Assembly: GCA_002293615.1 (NCBI GenBank)
Contig: DBDN01000049.1
Span: 10,029-27,654, forward strand
From: Betaproteobacteria bacterium UBA931
Lineage (GTDB): Bacteria > Pseudomonadota > Gammaproteobacteria > Burkholderiales > Casimicrobiaceae
Length of the DNA: 17,626 nt
Direction: 5' to 3'
Positions 6,220-13,383 of the stretch are shown piece by piece. The stretch's first letter is position 1. Every line of letters begins with the position of its first letter. A model generated the notes under the pieces. That model was not told the origin of the DNA and did not search any database. It saw only the letters and a list, made by a program, of their open reading frames with translations. The position numbers and the translations under genes were made by a program.

Positions 6220-7386
6220 ATGAAAATTCATGAATATCAAGGCAAGGAAATACTAAATAAATTTGGCGTTCCTGTTCCTAAAGGCCAGGTCGCTTTTTCT
6301 ACAGACGAAGCGGTACAGGCCGCTGAAAAACTGGGCAGGCCGGTATCAGTGGTGAAAGCGCAAATTCACGCTGGCGGGCGTGGCAAAGGCGGCGGCGTCA
6401 AGCTGGCGCGCTCCATTGACGAAGTGCGCACATTGGCCGATGAAATGCTGGGCATGCAATTAATCACCCACCAAACCTCTCCTGAAGGCCAAACGGTACG
6501 CCGTCTATGGATTGAGGAAGGCGCGGACATTCATAAAGAGTTCTACGCCGGTATTGTGATTGACCGCGAAAAACAGCTGCCGTGTTTAATGGTATCCTCC
6601 GAGGGCGGTATGGATATCGAGGAGGTTGCAGCCAAAACACCGGATAAAATCCACAAATTCTGGATTGATCCCGAGCAAGGATTGACTGAAGCACAAGCCA
6701 AAGAAGCCGCAACCAATATTGGCATTCCCGATGCGTCGATCCCGCAAGCCGTTGCCATTCTGCAGGGATTAGCCAAAGCGTTCTGGGATACCGACGCCTC
6801 ACTTTTGGAAATCAACCCGTTGATTCTGGAAAAAAGCGGCAAGTTAAAAGCTTTGGACGCTAAATTCAATTTCGACAGTAACGCGCTCTTTCGCCATCCG
6901 GAAATTGTCGCGCTGCGCGATCTTGATGAAGAAAACCCGGACGAAATCGAGGCGTCACAATACGACCTTTCTTATATTGCGCTCGACGGCAATATCGGTT
7001 GTCTCGTTAACGGCGCCGGCTTGGCGATGGCCACCATGGACACCATCAAGCTGTTCGGCGGCATGCCCGCCAACTTCTTGGACGTTGGCGGCGGCGCGAC
7101 AACGGAAAAAGTTACCGCCGCGTTCAAAATCATGTTGCGCAATTCACAGGTGAAAGGCATCCTCGTCAATATTTTCGGCGGCATCATGCGTTGCGATGTT
7201 ATCGCCGAAGGTATCGTTACCGCAGTGCGCGAAACCAGCCTGAATGTCCCGCTGGTAGTACGCATGAAAGGTACCAACGAGGAAATCGGCAAACGCCTGT
7301 TGAAAGAATCCGGGCTGCCGATTATCGCTGCGGACAACATGGGCGAAGCCGCACAAAAAATTGTCGATGCCGTCACCGGCGCATAA
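6220..7386 (+). CDS. sucC: Succinyl-CoA synthetase, ADP-forming, beta subunit
   Basis: The 388-residue ATP-grasp subunit of succinyl-CoA synthetase binds nucleotide and, with SucD, converts succinyl-CoA plus ADP and phosphate to succinate, CoA and ATP in the TCA cycle. The start MKIHEYQGKEILNKFGVPVP, the glycine-rich loop HAGGRGKGGGVKLA (about 46-60), LLEINPL, and the C-terminal NIFGGIMRCDVIAEGIV are all diagnostic. Length is the standard 388. A purine-rich GAAAGGGG (about 6203-6210) lies 9 nt before the ATG. sucD follows after 25 nt, so the two form an operon. No sucA/sucB genes are adjacent. Confidence 0.97.
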   Translation: MKIHEYQGKEILNKFGVPVPKGQVAFSTDEAVQAAEKLGRPVSVVKAQIHAGGRGKGGGVKLARSIDEVRTLADEMLGMQLITHQTSPEGQTVRRLWIEEGADIHKEFYAGIVIDREKQLPCLMVSSEGGMDIEEVAAKTPDKIHKFWIDPEQGLTEAQAKEAATNIGIPDASIPQAVAILQGLAKAFWDTDASLLEINPLILEKSGKLKALDAKFNFDSNALFRHPEIVALRDLDEENPDEIEASQYDLSYIALDGNIGCLVNGAGLAMATMDTIKLFGGMPANFLDVGGGATTEKVTAAFKIMLRNSQVKGILVNIFGGIMRCDVIAEGIVTAVRETSLNVPLVVRMKGTNEEIGKRLLKESGLPIIAADNMGEAAQKIVDAVTGA

Positions 7387-7411
7387 GCAATTGCGATTGG
7401 AGAAATAACAT

Positions 7412-8293
7412 ATGTCAATTCTGATCAACAAAAATACCCGAGTTATCACCCAAGGCATTACCGGAAAAACAGGCCAATTTCATACCCGGATGTGCCGCGA
7501 ATATGCTAATGGCGCGGCTTGCTTTGTGGCTGGCGTCAACCCGAAAAAAGCCGGTGAGGATTTCGAAGGCGTGCCCATCTTCGGCACAGTCGCCGAAGCC
7601 AAAGCGCAGACAGGTGCAACCGTCAGCGTCATTTATGTACCACCGGCAGGCGCTGCCGATGCCATCTGGGAGGCTGTAGCGGCCGACCTTGATCTGGTCA
7701 TCTGCATCACCGAAGGCATTCCCGTACGCGACATGGTGGTCGTGCGTGACCGGATGCGCAAAGAAAAACGCAAAACCAAATTAATCGGTCCAAACTGCCC
7801 CGGCGTCATTACCCCTGACGAAATCAAAATCGGAATCATGCCCGGCCACATACATAAAAAAGGGCGCATCGGGGTTGTGTCACGTTCCGGCACATTGACC
7901 TACGAAGCCGTCGCACAGTTAACAGAATTGGGGCTTGGTCAGTCTACTGCTGTAGGCATCGGCGGCGACCCGGTGAACGGATTGAAGCATCGCGATGTTT
8001 TGGAGCTTTTCAACGACGATGCTGATACCGATGCGGTCGTAATGATCGGCGAAATCGGCGGCAACGACGAAGAAACCGCGGCAAGGTGGGCAAAAGACCA
8101 TATGGTCAAGCCCGTGGTGGGTTTTATTGCCGGCGTCACTGCCCCGCCGGGAAAAAGAATGGGACATGCCGGAGCGATCATCTCCGGCGGTCAGGGAACA
8201 GCACAGGAAAAGCTGGCCGTTCTCGAAGAGTGTCGTATTAAAACCACAAAAAATCCATCAGAAATCGGGAAATTACTGAAGTCCGTGATTTAA
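7412..8293 (+). CDS. sucD: Succinyl-CoA synthetase, alpha subunit
   Basis: The 293-residue CoA-binding and phospho-histidine subunit pairs with SucC. The N-terminal Rossmann region shows TQGITGKTGQFHTRM (about 11-25), followed by IGPNCPGVITPDE. The catalytic histidine is His252 in GHAGAIISGGQGTAQEK, equivalent to His246 of the E. coli enzyme. Length is normal. The GGAGA site (about 7399-7403) precedes the ATG. The gene ends 72 nt before the PP2C start, and only a weak 5-pair hairpin (8294-8308) lies there, so read-through into the PP2C gene is possible. Confidence 0.97.
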   Translation: MSILINKNTRVITQGITGKTGQFHTRMCREYANGAACFVAGVNPKKAGEDFEGVPIFGTVAEAKAQTGATVSVIYVPPAGAADAIWEAVAADLDLVICITEGIPVRDMVVVRDRMRKEKRKTKLIGPNCPGVITPDEIKIGIMPGHIHKKGRIGVVSRSGTLTYEAVAQLTELGLGQSTAVGIGGDPVNGLKHRDVLELFNDDADTDAVVMIGEIGGNDEETAARWAKDHMVKPVVGFIAGVTAPPGKRMGHAGAIISGGQGTAQEKLAVLEECRIKTTKNPSEIGKLLKSVI

Positions 8294-8365
8294 AACAACC
8301 GCTTTGTTATCGTCGTATCAATAAGATCATGAGCAAAACGTGATAAAGTTCTTTTTTCACATTAC

Positions 8366-9175
8366 ATGCCTTATTGGATGCCTCGAAACAACGCCATATC
8401 GCTGCAAACGGCAGGACAAACTGATCGCGGACATGTCCGCGATCATAATGAAGATTATATTTTTTTCGACCCGCTCCTCGGCCTTGCTGTGCTCGCCGAT
8501 GGTATGGGCGGTTACAACGCGGGGGAAATCGCTTCCGAAATAGCGGCTCAAACCATTGCTAAAGGCGTACGACGCGCTTTTGAAAAAGGGGAAGTTCCTT
8601 ATCTTAACGGCGCGGCCGATCCCGAAGATGGTTTAATGTACGCGACAACCCTTTTGCGCAAACAGGTTATTCTTGCCAACCGCAAAGTCTATGAGGCCTC
8701 TATCAATGAACCCGATTGCGAAGGAATGGGTACGACCGTCGTCGCCGCGATCTTGTGCGCCCATCGTTTTACCGTCGCTCATGTCGGCGACTCTCGCGCT
8801 TATCGTTGGCGCAACGGCGTGTTTTGCCAATTGACGCGCGATCACTCTTTGTTGCAAGAGCAAATTGATCATGCCGAGTGGCAGGCTGAGCGCGCCGATG
8901 AGTTTCCGCGCAAAAACCTGGTAACTCGAGCTCTTGGCGCTGACCGTCATGTCCAAGTCGATATCGCTGAATTCGACGCGTTGCCCGATGATGTTTTCCT
9001 GCTGTGTTCCGACGGATTGACCGACATGCTTTCGCCGAGCAAAATCAGCGGCATCATTGACGAAACACACTCCGTTTCGCTCGACAATGCTGCCGTTCGT
9101 CTGGTTGAAGAAGCCAACAAGCAAGGCGGGCGCGACAATGTTTCCGTGGTCTTATTAAGAATTCCGAAGAGTTGA
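8366..9175 (+). CDS. PP2C-family protein Ser/Thr phosphatase
   Basis: This 269-residue soluble phosphatase has every core PP2C motif in order: TDRGHVRDHNED (19-30), LADGMGG with metal-binding Asp45 (43-49), GMGTTVVA, HVGDSRAYR (about 139-147), LTRDHSLL, FLLCSDGLTDML (about 212-223) and GGRDNVSVVLL near the end. It is a single-domain bacterial Stp/PrpC/PstP-type enzyme that should remove phosphate from Ser/Thr using Mn or Mg. No transmembrane segment is seen. The start at 8366 has no clear Shine-Dalgarno; ATG 8378 is an alternative that loses four non-conserved residues. It is followed 82 nt later by an FHA-domain gene, a common pairing of phosphate eraser and reader. No Ser/Thr kinase is in the window. 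Confidence 0.93.
   Translation: MPYWMPRNNAISLQTAGQTDRGHVRDHNEDYIFFDPLLGLAVLADGMGGYNAGEIASEIAAQTIAKGVRRAFEKGEVPYLNGAADPEDGLMYATTLLRKQVILANRKVYEASINEPDCEGMGTTVVAAILCAHRFTVAHVGDSRAYRWRNGVFCQLTRDHSLLQEQIDHAEWQAERADEFPRKNLVTRALGADRHVQVDIAEFDALPDDVFLLCSDGLTDMLSPSKISGIIDETHSVSLDNAAVRLVEEANKQGGRDNVSVVLLRIPKS
8422..8445. repeat. 24-bp perfect palindrome inside the PP2C coding region
   Basis: The half-site TGATCGCGGACA (8422-8433) is followed directly by its exact reverse complement (8434-8445), with no spacer. It encodes part of the TDRGHVRDH motif and sits 56 nt into the gene. The palindrome is seen directly; whether it is an operator, a modification or cruciform site, or a by-product of the DRG..RDH codons is not known. 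Confidence 0.9.
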
Positions 9176-9209
9176 TTTTATGTGCATTTTTTTGTTCTTT
9201 TTACTTCTG

Positions 9210-9225
9210 CCGATTCTCGAATCGG
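9210..9225 (+). repeat. Short hairpin in the PP2C-FHA intergenic gap
   Basis: CCGATT (9210-9215) and AATCGG (9220-9225) flank a CTCG tetraloop, in the 82-nt gap between the two genes. A T-rich stretch precedes it and none follows, so it is not a standard terminator for the plus strand. It may be an mRNA processing or stabilising element. Confidence 0.4.
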
Positions 9226-9257
9226 TTCCGCGTTCACTTGCCAGATGAGGTTGCCCT

Positions 9258-10259
9258 ATGGCCAAGTTACTTCTTTTCTTGCAAGACGGTAATTCTCAAG
9301 AAATCCTTTTTGACAAGGACCGCATCACTATCGGACGCCGTAGCGATAATGATGTCCCGTTGCCTTACCCTGCCGTTTCCGGTCGCCACGCCGTTATTTC
9401 CGTTCTGCCGCCGGATCGCTGCTTTATTGAGGACCTGAAAAGTACCAACGGCACCATGCTCAATGGTAAACCCGTCAAAGAACGTATTCAGCTTAAAGAC
9501 CGCGACCAGATTGATATTGGCGGGCAAAAATTCGTCTATCTGGAAAGCAAAGCACGCTTAACCGCCTCTGCCTCTGCCTCTGCCTCTGCCACTCCCCCTA
9601 AGACCCCGGAGCTATCGTTGATCAATAAAGACGCCATCATCCGCTCAGCCGGGCGCTCTTCCTCTGTACCCGAAGAAAACCTTCCTAAAGCGCCCAATTT
9701 AAGCCTTTCTGCCGCATATGCCTACCTCAGCACCAAAGAGGAAGCCCGATCGCCGATGGCGGCTGACACGCAAACACAATCGTCCGAATTTGAAATAAAC
9801 GATGACGAGCAAAGCGGTTTGCATTTCCCGACTATTTTCAAAGCGGCTGGTGGTAAAAGGAAAACACCGATCAAAGTCGAACCCAACCCATTGCCGACGC
9901 TGGACGCTTCGCTGGTCGCGCCCGCGGCAAGTGAAATAGATTTTGACAGCAGCCTACCGGCAGAAGAGGATTCTTCGCCCATGCCCAAAGCCGTAGGCGC
10001 CATTGAAGCTTTCTCGGGACCCAACAATGAACGGCGGCTGACCTTGCGTCCCGGTGAATATGTCCTGGGGCGACCGGGATTGCAGCTTGCCGTGGTTCGC
10101 GTGACGGAAAAAGAGTGTCGATTGCTGCCCATGGAAGGCGAACCGCCGCTCGAATTGCGCGGGCAGATCGTACCTAGCGACGGCATGCTGCTGGAGGACC
10201 GGGATCAATTCGTGGTTGGCCGATCACCGTTGCGTTTTATCCGGTTACCTCAAAAATAA
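9258..10259 (+). CDS. FHA-domain protein with a second degenerate FHA-like domain
   Basis: The 333-residue cytoplasmic protein has a canonical N-terminal FHA domain (about 1-95): IGRRSDND (25-32), SGRH (41-44), STNGT (62-66) and LNG, the residues that bind phosphothreonine. A flexible linker follows, starting with an Ala-Ser repeat (103-111) encoded by a tandem hexanucleotide, then acidic and Ser/Pro-rich sequence. The last 75 residues (259-333) again follow an FHA outline, with GEYVLGR, a middle strand set, LLEDRDQFVVG and LRFI. They lack the SxxH and TNG binding residues and so may be a scaffold copy. The ATG at 9258 has GAGG (9246-9249) 8 nt upstream. Pairing with PP2C suggests it reads a phosphorylated target or kinase. 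There is no transmembrane segment. Confidence 0.88.
   Translation: MAKLLLFLQDGNSQEILFDKDRITIGRRSDNDVPLPYPAVSGRHAVISVLPPDRCFIEDLKSTNGTMLNGKPVKERIQLKDRDQIDIGGQKFVYLESKARLTASASASASATPPKTPELSLINKDAIIRSAGRSSSVPEENLPKAPNLSLSAAYAYLSTKEEARSPMAADTQTQSSEFEINDDEQSGLHFPTIFKAAGGKRKTPIKVEPNPLPTLDASLVAPAASEIDFDSSLPAEEDSSPMPKAVGAIEAFSGPNNERRLTLRPGEYVLGRPGLQLAVVRVTEKECRLLPMEGEPPLELRGQIVPSDGMLLEDRDQFVVGRSPLRFIRLPQK
9564..9587 (+). repeat. Hexanucleotide repeat GCCTCT x4
   Basis: Four exact tandem copies of GCCTCT followed by a partial GCC encode (Ala-Ser)4-Ala in the linker of the FHA protein. Unit changes of 6 bp would keep the frame and alter only linker length. Confidence 0.95.
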
Positions 10260-10306
10260 TATTTTTTATCGGAACCCGTGGCTTCACAAAACAAAACGCG
10301 GTCGCA

Positions 10307-10687
10307 TCACGCGGATTCCTGAGCATAGGCATCGGCGTCAAGAAGGCTATCGAGGTTTGCCGCATTTGTCGGTTTCATTTTAAAAAGCCACGCTTCATAA
10401 GCATCCCGATTGATCGTTTCCGGCGCATCCGCTACCGCGCCGTTGGCTTCAACAACCGTACCGGTAACCGGCGCATAAATATCCGACGCTGCTTTCACCG
10501 ACTCCACAACGGCACATGCCTCATCTTGTGCCAACGTACGCCCCGTTTCGGGCAATTCGACAAACACCAGATCGCCTAACGCCTCTTGTGCATGATCGGT
10601 GATTCCCACGGTTATCGTGCCGTCTTTTTCGACGCGCACCCATTCATGGGTTTTCGTATACTTCAGATTGTTCGGGATTTGGCTCAT
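10307..10687 (-). CDS. gcvH: Glycine cleavage system H protein
   Basis: The 126-residue lipoyl carrier shuttles the aminomethyl intermediate between the P, T and L proteins. The family opening KYTKTHEWVRVEKDG and the lipoylation site ESVKAASD with Lys65 are present, as are GDLVFVELP and the C-terminal NRDAYEAWLFKMKP. Length is normal. It starts 9 nt after the gcvT stop, giving a clear gcvT-gcvH operon on the minus strand. Downstream is only 47 bp to the convergent FHA gene, so gcvP does not follow and must be elsewhere. A weak CGCG/CGCG hairpin then T-rich tract overlaps the stop codon on the minus strand, but I would not call it a firm terminator. Confidence 0.97.
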   Translation of the reverse strand: MSQIPNNLKYTKTHEWVRVEKDGTITVGITDHAQEALGDLVFVELPETGRTLAQDEACAVVESVKAASDIYAPVTGTVVEANGAVADAPETINRDAYEAWLFKMKPTNAANLDSLLDADAYAQESA

Positions 10688-10696
10688 GTTCTTTCC

Positions 10697-11794
10697 TTAA
10701 CTTTTTACAGGTTCAACTAAAATTTTCCCATGTCTGGCAAACGGTGGTTTGACTACCCGTGCAGCCAACCGCTTGTTGCGCACAGAGACCTCTACCGTCG
10801 CACCGTCTTCAACTGCGGACGGGACGCGCGCCAAGGCAATGGACTGGTTGAGCGTCGGGCTGAACGTACCGCTGGTAATTTCGCCATCACCGTATTTCGT
10901 ATGAACGATCTGATGGGCGCGTAGCACGCCGCCCGCTTCCAGCAGCAATAACCCGACAAAACGCCGTATCGGCTTTTGCGCTAAAAGCGCTTCCTTACCG
11001 ATAAAATCACGTTTGCTTTTCAGGTCGACAGTCCAGCCCAAACCTGCCTCCAGCGGCGTTACGGCTTCATCCATTTCTTGCCCATAAAGCGCCATCCCCG
11101 CCTCCAGGCGCAACGTGTCGCGTGCGCCCAGCCCGCACGGTTTCACCCGGGCTTCAAGCAAGTCTTGCCATAACGTTTTGATCGTTTCGTGCGGTGCGAT
11201 AATTTCAAAACCATCCTCACCCGTGTATCCGGTACGCGCAATAAAATAATCACCGTCGATGATCGCATGAAATGGCGCCAGCGCGCCTGCGTTTTCTTTT
11301 ACTTCCGGCAATACTTTCCAAAGAAGCGTTGCCGCATTCGGCCCCTGCACGGCAAGAATACCGAGATCATCGCGACGTTCGAAAGTAACTTCGCTTTCCT
11401 GTCGCGTGCGCAACGCCTCAAGCAAAGCAATATCTTTATCTGCCGTCCCGGCGTTAAGCACGACACGAAAAAGAAAGTCATCGAGAAAATAAACGATCAT
11501 GTCGTCAATGACACCGCCGCGCTCATTCAAAAAGCACGTATAAAAAGCGCGTCCTACATCCTGGAGTTTATCGATATTATTGGCCAGCGCATAACGCAAA
11601 AATGTACGCGCATCCTTGCCGCGAACATCAAATACGACCATATGCGAGACATCAAACATACCCGCATCGCGGCGAACCGCATGATGTTCATCGACCTGTG
11701 AACCATAATTGACGGGCATTTCCCAGCCGCCAAAATCGACCATCCGCGCGCCAAGCACATTGTGCTCGGCATTTAAAAAAGTTTTTTTCAACAT
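10697..11794 (-). CDS. gcvT: Glycine cleavage system aminomethyltransferase (T protein)
   Basis: The 365-residue folate-dependent enzyme releases ammonia from the aminomethylated H protein and forms methylene-tetrahydrofolate. Signatures are MVDFGGWEMPVNYGS (18-32), GMFDVSHM (45-52), the catalytic-region GGVIDDMIVY with Asp97, ARTGYTGEDGFEI, GLGARDTLRLEAGMALYG, and the C-terminal GEITSGTFSPTLNQSIALA. Length is standard. The start is the ATG at 11794, with an AGAGAGA site about 10 nt upstream. gcvH follows. The gene is divergent from mtgA across a 146-bp gap; that gap has no recognisable glycine riboswitch but holds a good -35/-10 pair. Confidence 0.97.
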   Translation of the reverse strand: MLKKTFLNAEHNVLGARMVDFGGWEMPVNYGSQVDEHHAVRRDAGMFDVSHMVVFDVRGKDARTFLRYALANNIDKLQDVGRAFYTCFLNERGGVIDDMIVYFLDDFLFRVVLNAGTADKDIALLEALRTRQESEVTFERRDDLGILAVQGPNAATLLWKVLPEVKENAGALAPFHAIIDGDYFIARTGYTGEDGFEIIAPHETIKTLWQDLLEARVKPCGLGARDTLRLEAGMALYGQEMDEAVTPLEAGLGWTVDLKSKRDFIGKEALLAQKPIRRFVGLLLLEAGGVLRAHQIVHTKYGDGEITSGTFSPTLNQSIALARVPSAVEDGATVEVSVRNKRLAARVVKPPFARHGKILVEPVKS

Positions 11795-11863
11795 ACAAAA
11801 GTCTCTCTACGCCTGTCAAGAAACCTTAAAAAAACAAGTTCCTCTTTCAACCAGGAAAACGGA

Positions 11864-11892
11864 AGGTTAAACGGCGGACGACAAACTGTCAA
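11864..11892 (-). promoter_or_regulatory. Candidate gcvTH promoter
   Basis: On the minus strand, a consensus TTGACA (11892-11887) is followed after 17 bp by TAACCT (11869-11864), giving a predicted start near 11857 and a leader of about 63 nt. Within that leader, TTCCT pairs with AGGAA, followed by CTTGTTTTTTT, a weak attenuator-like arrangement. Confidence 0.5.
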
Positions 11893-11904
11893 AGGCCTTG
11901 CCTG

Positions 11905-11933
11905 TTGGGGTAAAACCATATTCAAGTTACAAT
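11905..11933 (+). promoter_or_regulatory. Candidate mtgA promoter
   Basis: TTGGGG (11905-11910) and TACAAT (11928-11933) are spaced by 17 bp. Transcription would start at about 11940-11941, exactly at the ATG chosen for mtgA. Confidence 0.5.
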
Positions 11934-11940
11934 GTGCCCT

Positions 11941-12657
11941 ATGGCAAAATCCCGCTCAAGAAAAATAAAAAAACATTATTTTTTGTACGCCGGAACACTC
12001 GTTTGCCTGCTGATCGTCATTTATTTTCTCTGGATTTTCGCGCATGTTTTTTGGTGGAAATACCAAAACCCGCATGAAACCCGCTTTATGGCGCAACGGC
12101 TTGCCGAAATCCGCAAGAAGAAACCCAATGCGGCGCTGAAGCAACACTGGGTAGATTACGACAAGATTTCACCATCGTTCAAGCGCGCTGTAATCGCCGC
12201 CGAAGACGATCGTTTCATGAATCATCACGGTTTTGACTGGGAAGGAATCAGCCACGCATTTGAAAAAAATCTCCAAAAGGGCGAAACCGTTGCCGGCGGC
12301 TCAACAATTTCGCAGCAGCTGGCAAAAAACCTTTTTCTGTCGCCCGAACGCAGTTTTGTCCGCAAAGGCAAAGAGGCCGTCATTACCCTGATGATCGAAA
12401 CGATATGGTCGAAAAAACGCATCCTTGAGGTTTATCTAAACGTCGCCGAATGGGGTGACGGTATATTCGGCGCCGAAGCCGCCGCACGACATTATTACGA
12501 TATTCCTGCCACCGCTGTAAACGACCACCAGGCCGCGCAGCTCGCCGTTATGCTACCCAACCCACGCTATTATGAAAAAAACTTTTCACCCTACTTGGAA
12601 CGCCACGCTCAGCGCGTACAAACACGAATGCGCTACTCCGTTTTGCCTGATAAATAA
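11941..12657 (+). CDS. mtgA: Monofunctional biosynthetic peptidoglycan transglycosylase
   Basis: This 238-residue GT51 glycosyltransferase polymerises lipid II into glycan strands at the outer face of the inner membrane. A single N-terminal membrane anchor (about 14-36) follows a basic stretch. Catalytic motifs are VIAAEDDRFMNHHGFDW with Glu88, AGGSTISQQLAKNLFLS (about 118-134), RKGKEA, and EVYLNVAEWGDGIFGAE. There is no transpeptidase domain, so it is MtgA, not a class A PBP. Two in-frame starts exist: ATG 11932 and ATG 11941. I prefer 11941, which gives MAKSRSRKIKK and lies after the predicted -10; the earlier ATG overlaps the -10 itself. No Shine-Dalgarno is seen for either. It is divergent from gcvT, and the ahpC promoter region follows it. 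Confidence 0.95.
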   Translation: MAKSRSRKIKKHYFLYAGTLVCLLIVIYFLWIFAHVFWWKYQNPHETRFMAQRLAEIRKKKPNAALKQHWVDYDKISPSFKRAVIAAEDDRFMNHHGFDWEGISHAFEKNLQKGETVAGGSTISQQLAKNLFLSPERSFVRKGKEAVITLMIETIWSKKRILEVYLNVAEWGDGIFGAEAAARHYYDIPATAVNDHQAAQLAVMLPNPRYYEKNFSPYLERHAQRVQTRMRYSVLPDK

Positions 12658-12667
12658 AAATTATCTT

Positions 12668-12686
12668 ATTGATTTTCACAATCAAT
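12668..12686. repeat. Inverted repeat after mtgA
   Basis: ATTGATT (12668-12674) and AATCAAT (12680-12686) are perfect inverted repeats around a 5-nt centre, 11 nt after the mtgA stop. It lacks a following T tract on the plus strand. It could be an operator half-pair or an mRNA 3' structure. Confidence 0.5.
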
Positions 12687-12730
12687 TTGCCTTAAACCAT
12701 CGTCAGGATTATTCTTAGAAATGATATTTT

Positions 12731-12759
12731 TTGATTGACGTCATGATCATTGTTGCAAT
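12731..12759 (+). promoter_or_regulatory. Candidate ahpCF promoter with overlapping palindromes
   Basis: TTGATT (12731-12736) and TGCAAT (12754-12759) are spaced by 17 bp. Two palindromes, TGACGTCA (12736-12743) and ATGATCAT (12743-12750), fill the spacer and share one base. A regulator binding there would block RNA polymerase. I could not fit an OxyR consensus to this stretch. Confidence 0.4.
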
Positions 12760-12801
12760 TCGGTCACGGCAAAATTATTGAAACAGCATAAAGGAATAAC
12801 A

Positions 12802-13365
12802 ATGTCCCAAATCAATACTGAAGTTAAACCATTTAAAGCCCAAGCTTTTCATAACAACCAATTCACCACTGTTACCGAGCAAGATCTGAAAGGAAAATGG
12901 TCGCTTGTCTTTTTCTATCCGGCAGATTTCACTTTTGTTTGTCCGACAGAACTCGAAGACTTGGCCGACAACTACGTTACCTTCCAAAAATTGGGGGTAG
13001 AAATTTATGCGGTTTCTACCGATACCCATTTCACACATAAAGCGTGGCACGACACATCGCCGGCAATCGGCAAGATCAAATATCCGATGATCGGCGATCC
13101 GACCGGCACGATCAGCCGCAACTTTGGCGTAATGATCGAAGAGGAAGGCATTGCTGATCGCGGCGCGTTTGTCATCGACCCGGACGGGAAAATCCAAATT
13201 GTTGAAATCAACGCCGGCGGCATCGGTCGCGACGCAAGCGAACTTTTAAGAAAAATCAAAGCCGCACAGTATGTCGCGTCGCATCCCGGCGAGGTTTGTC
13301 CGGCGAAATGGAAAGAAGGCGACAAAACATTGGCCCCATCGTTGGATCTTGTCGGCAAGATTTAA
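12802..13365 (+). CDS. ahpC: Alkyl hydroperoxide reductase, peroxiredoxin subunit
   Basis: The 187-residue typical 2-Cys peroxiredoxin reduces hydrogen peroxide and organic hydroperoxides in the cytoplasm. The peroxidatic cysteine is Cys47 in FYPADFTFVCPTELEDL, and the resolving cysteine is Cys166 in GEVCPAKWKEG. The GGIGRD motif and the ending LAPSLDLVGKI match the E. coli type and length exactly. The start is the ATG at 12802, with AAGGAA at 12791-12796; the frame is open back to a TTG at 12778, but that adds no family sequence. ahpF, its reductase, follows after a 91-nt gap containing a strong hairpin. Confidence 0.98.
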   Translation: MSQINTEVKPFKAQAFHNNQFTTVTEQDLKGKWSLVFFYPADFTFVCPTELEDLADNYVTFQKLGVEIYAVSTDTHFTHKAWHDTSPAIGKIKYPMIGDPTGTISRNFGVMIEEEGIADRGAFVIDPDGKIQIVEINAGGIGRDASELLRKIKAAQYVASHPGEVCPAKWKEGDKTLAPSLDLVGKI

Positions 13366-13383
13366 CCCTATTACTTGTTGGTA

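Noticed and set aside
11189..11701. 170-codon open frame on the plus strand
   Set aside because: It is fully antisense to gcvT, with no recognisable motif and an improbable basic composition.
11795..11931. Glycine riboswitch upstream of gcvT
   Set aside because: The predicted leader is only about 63 nt and none of the conserved glycine-aptamer segments is visible.
12669..12685. Possible FNR box TTGAT...ATCAA
   Set aside because: The spacer is 7 bp, not the required 4, so it was kept only as an inverted repeat.
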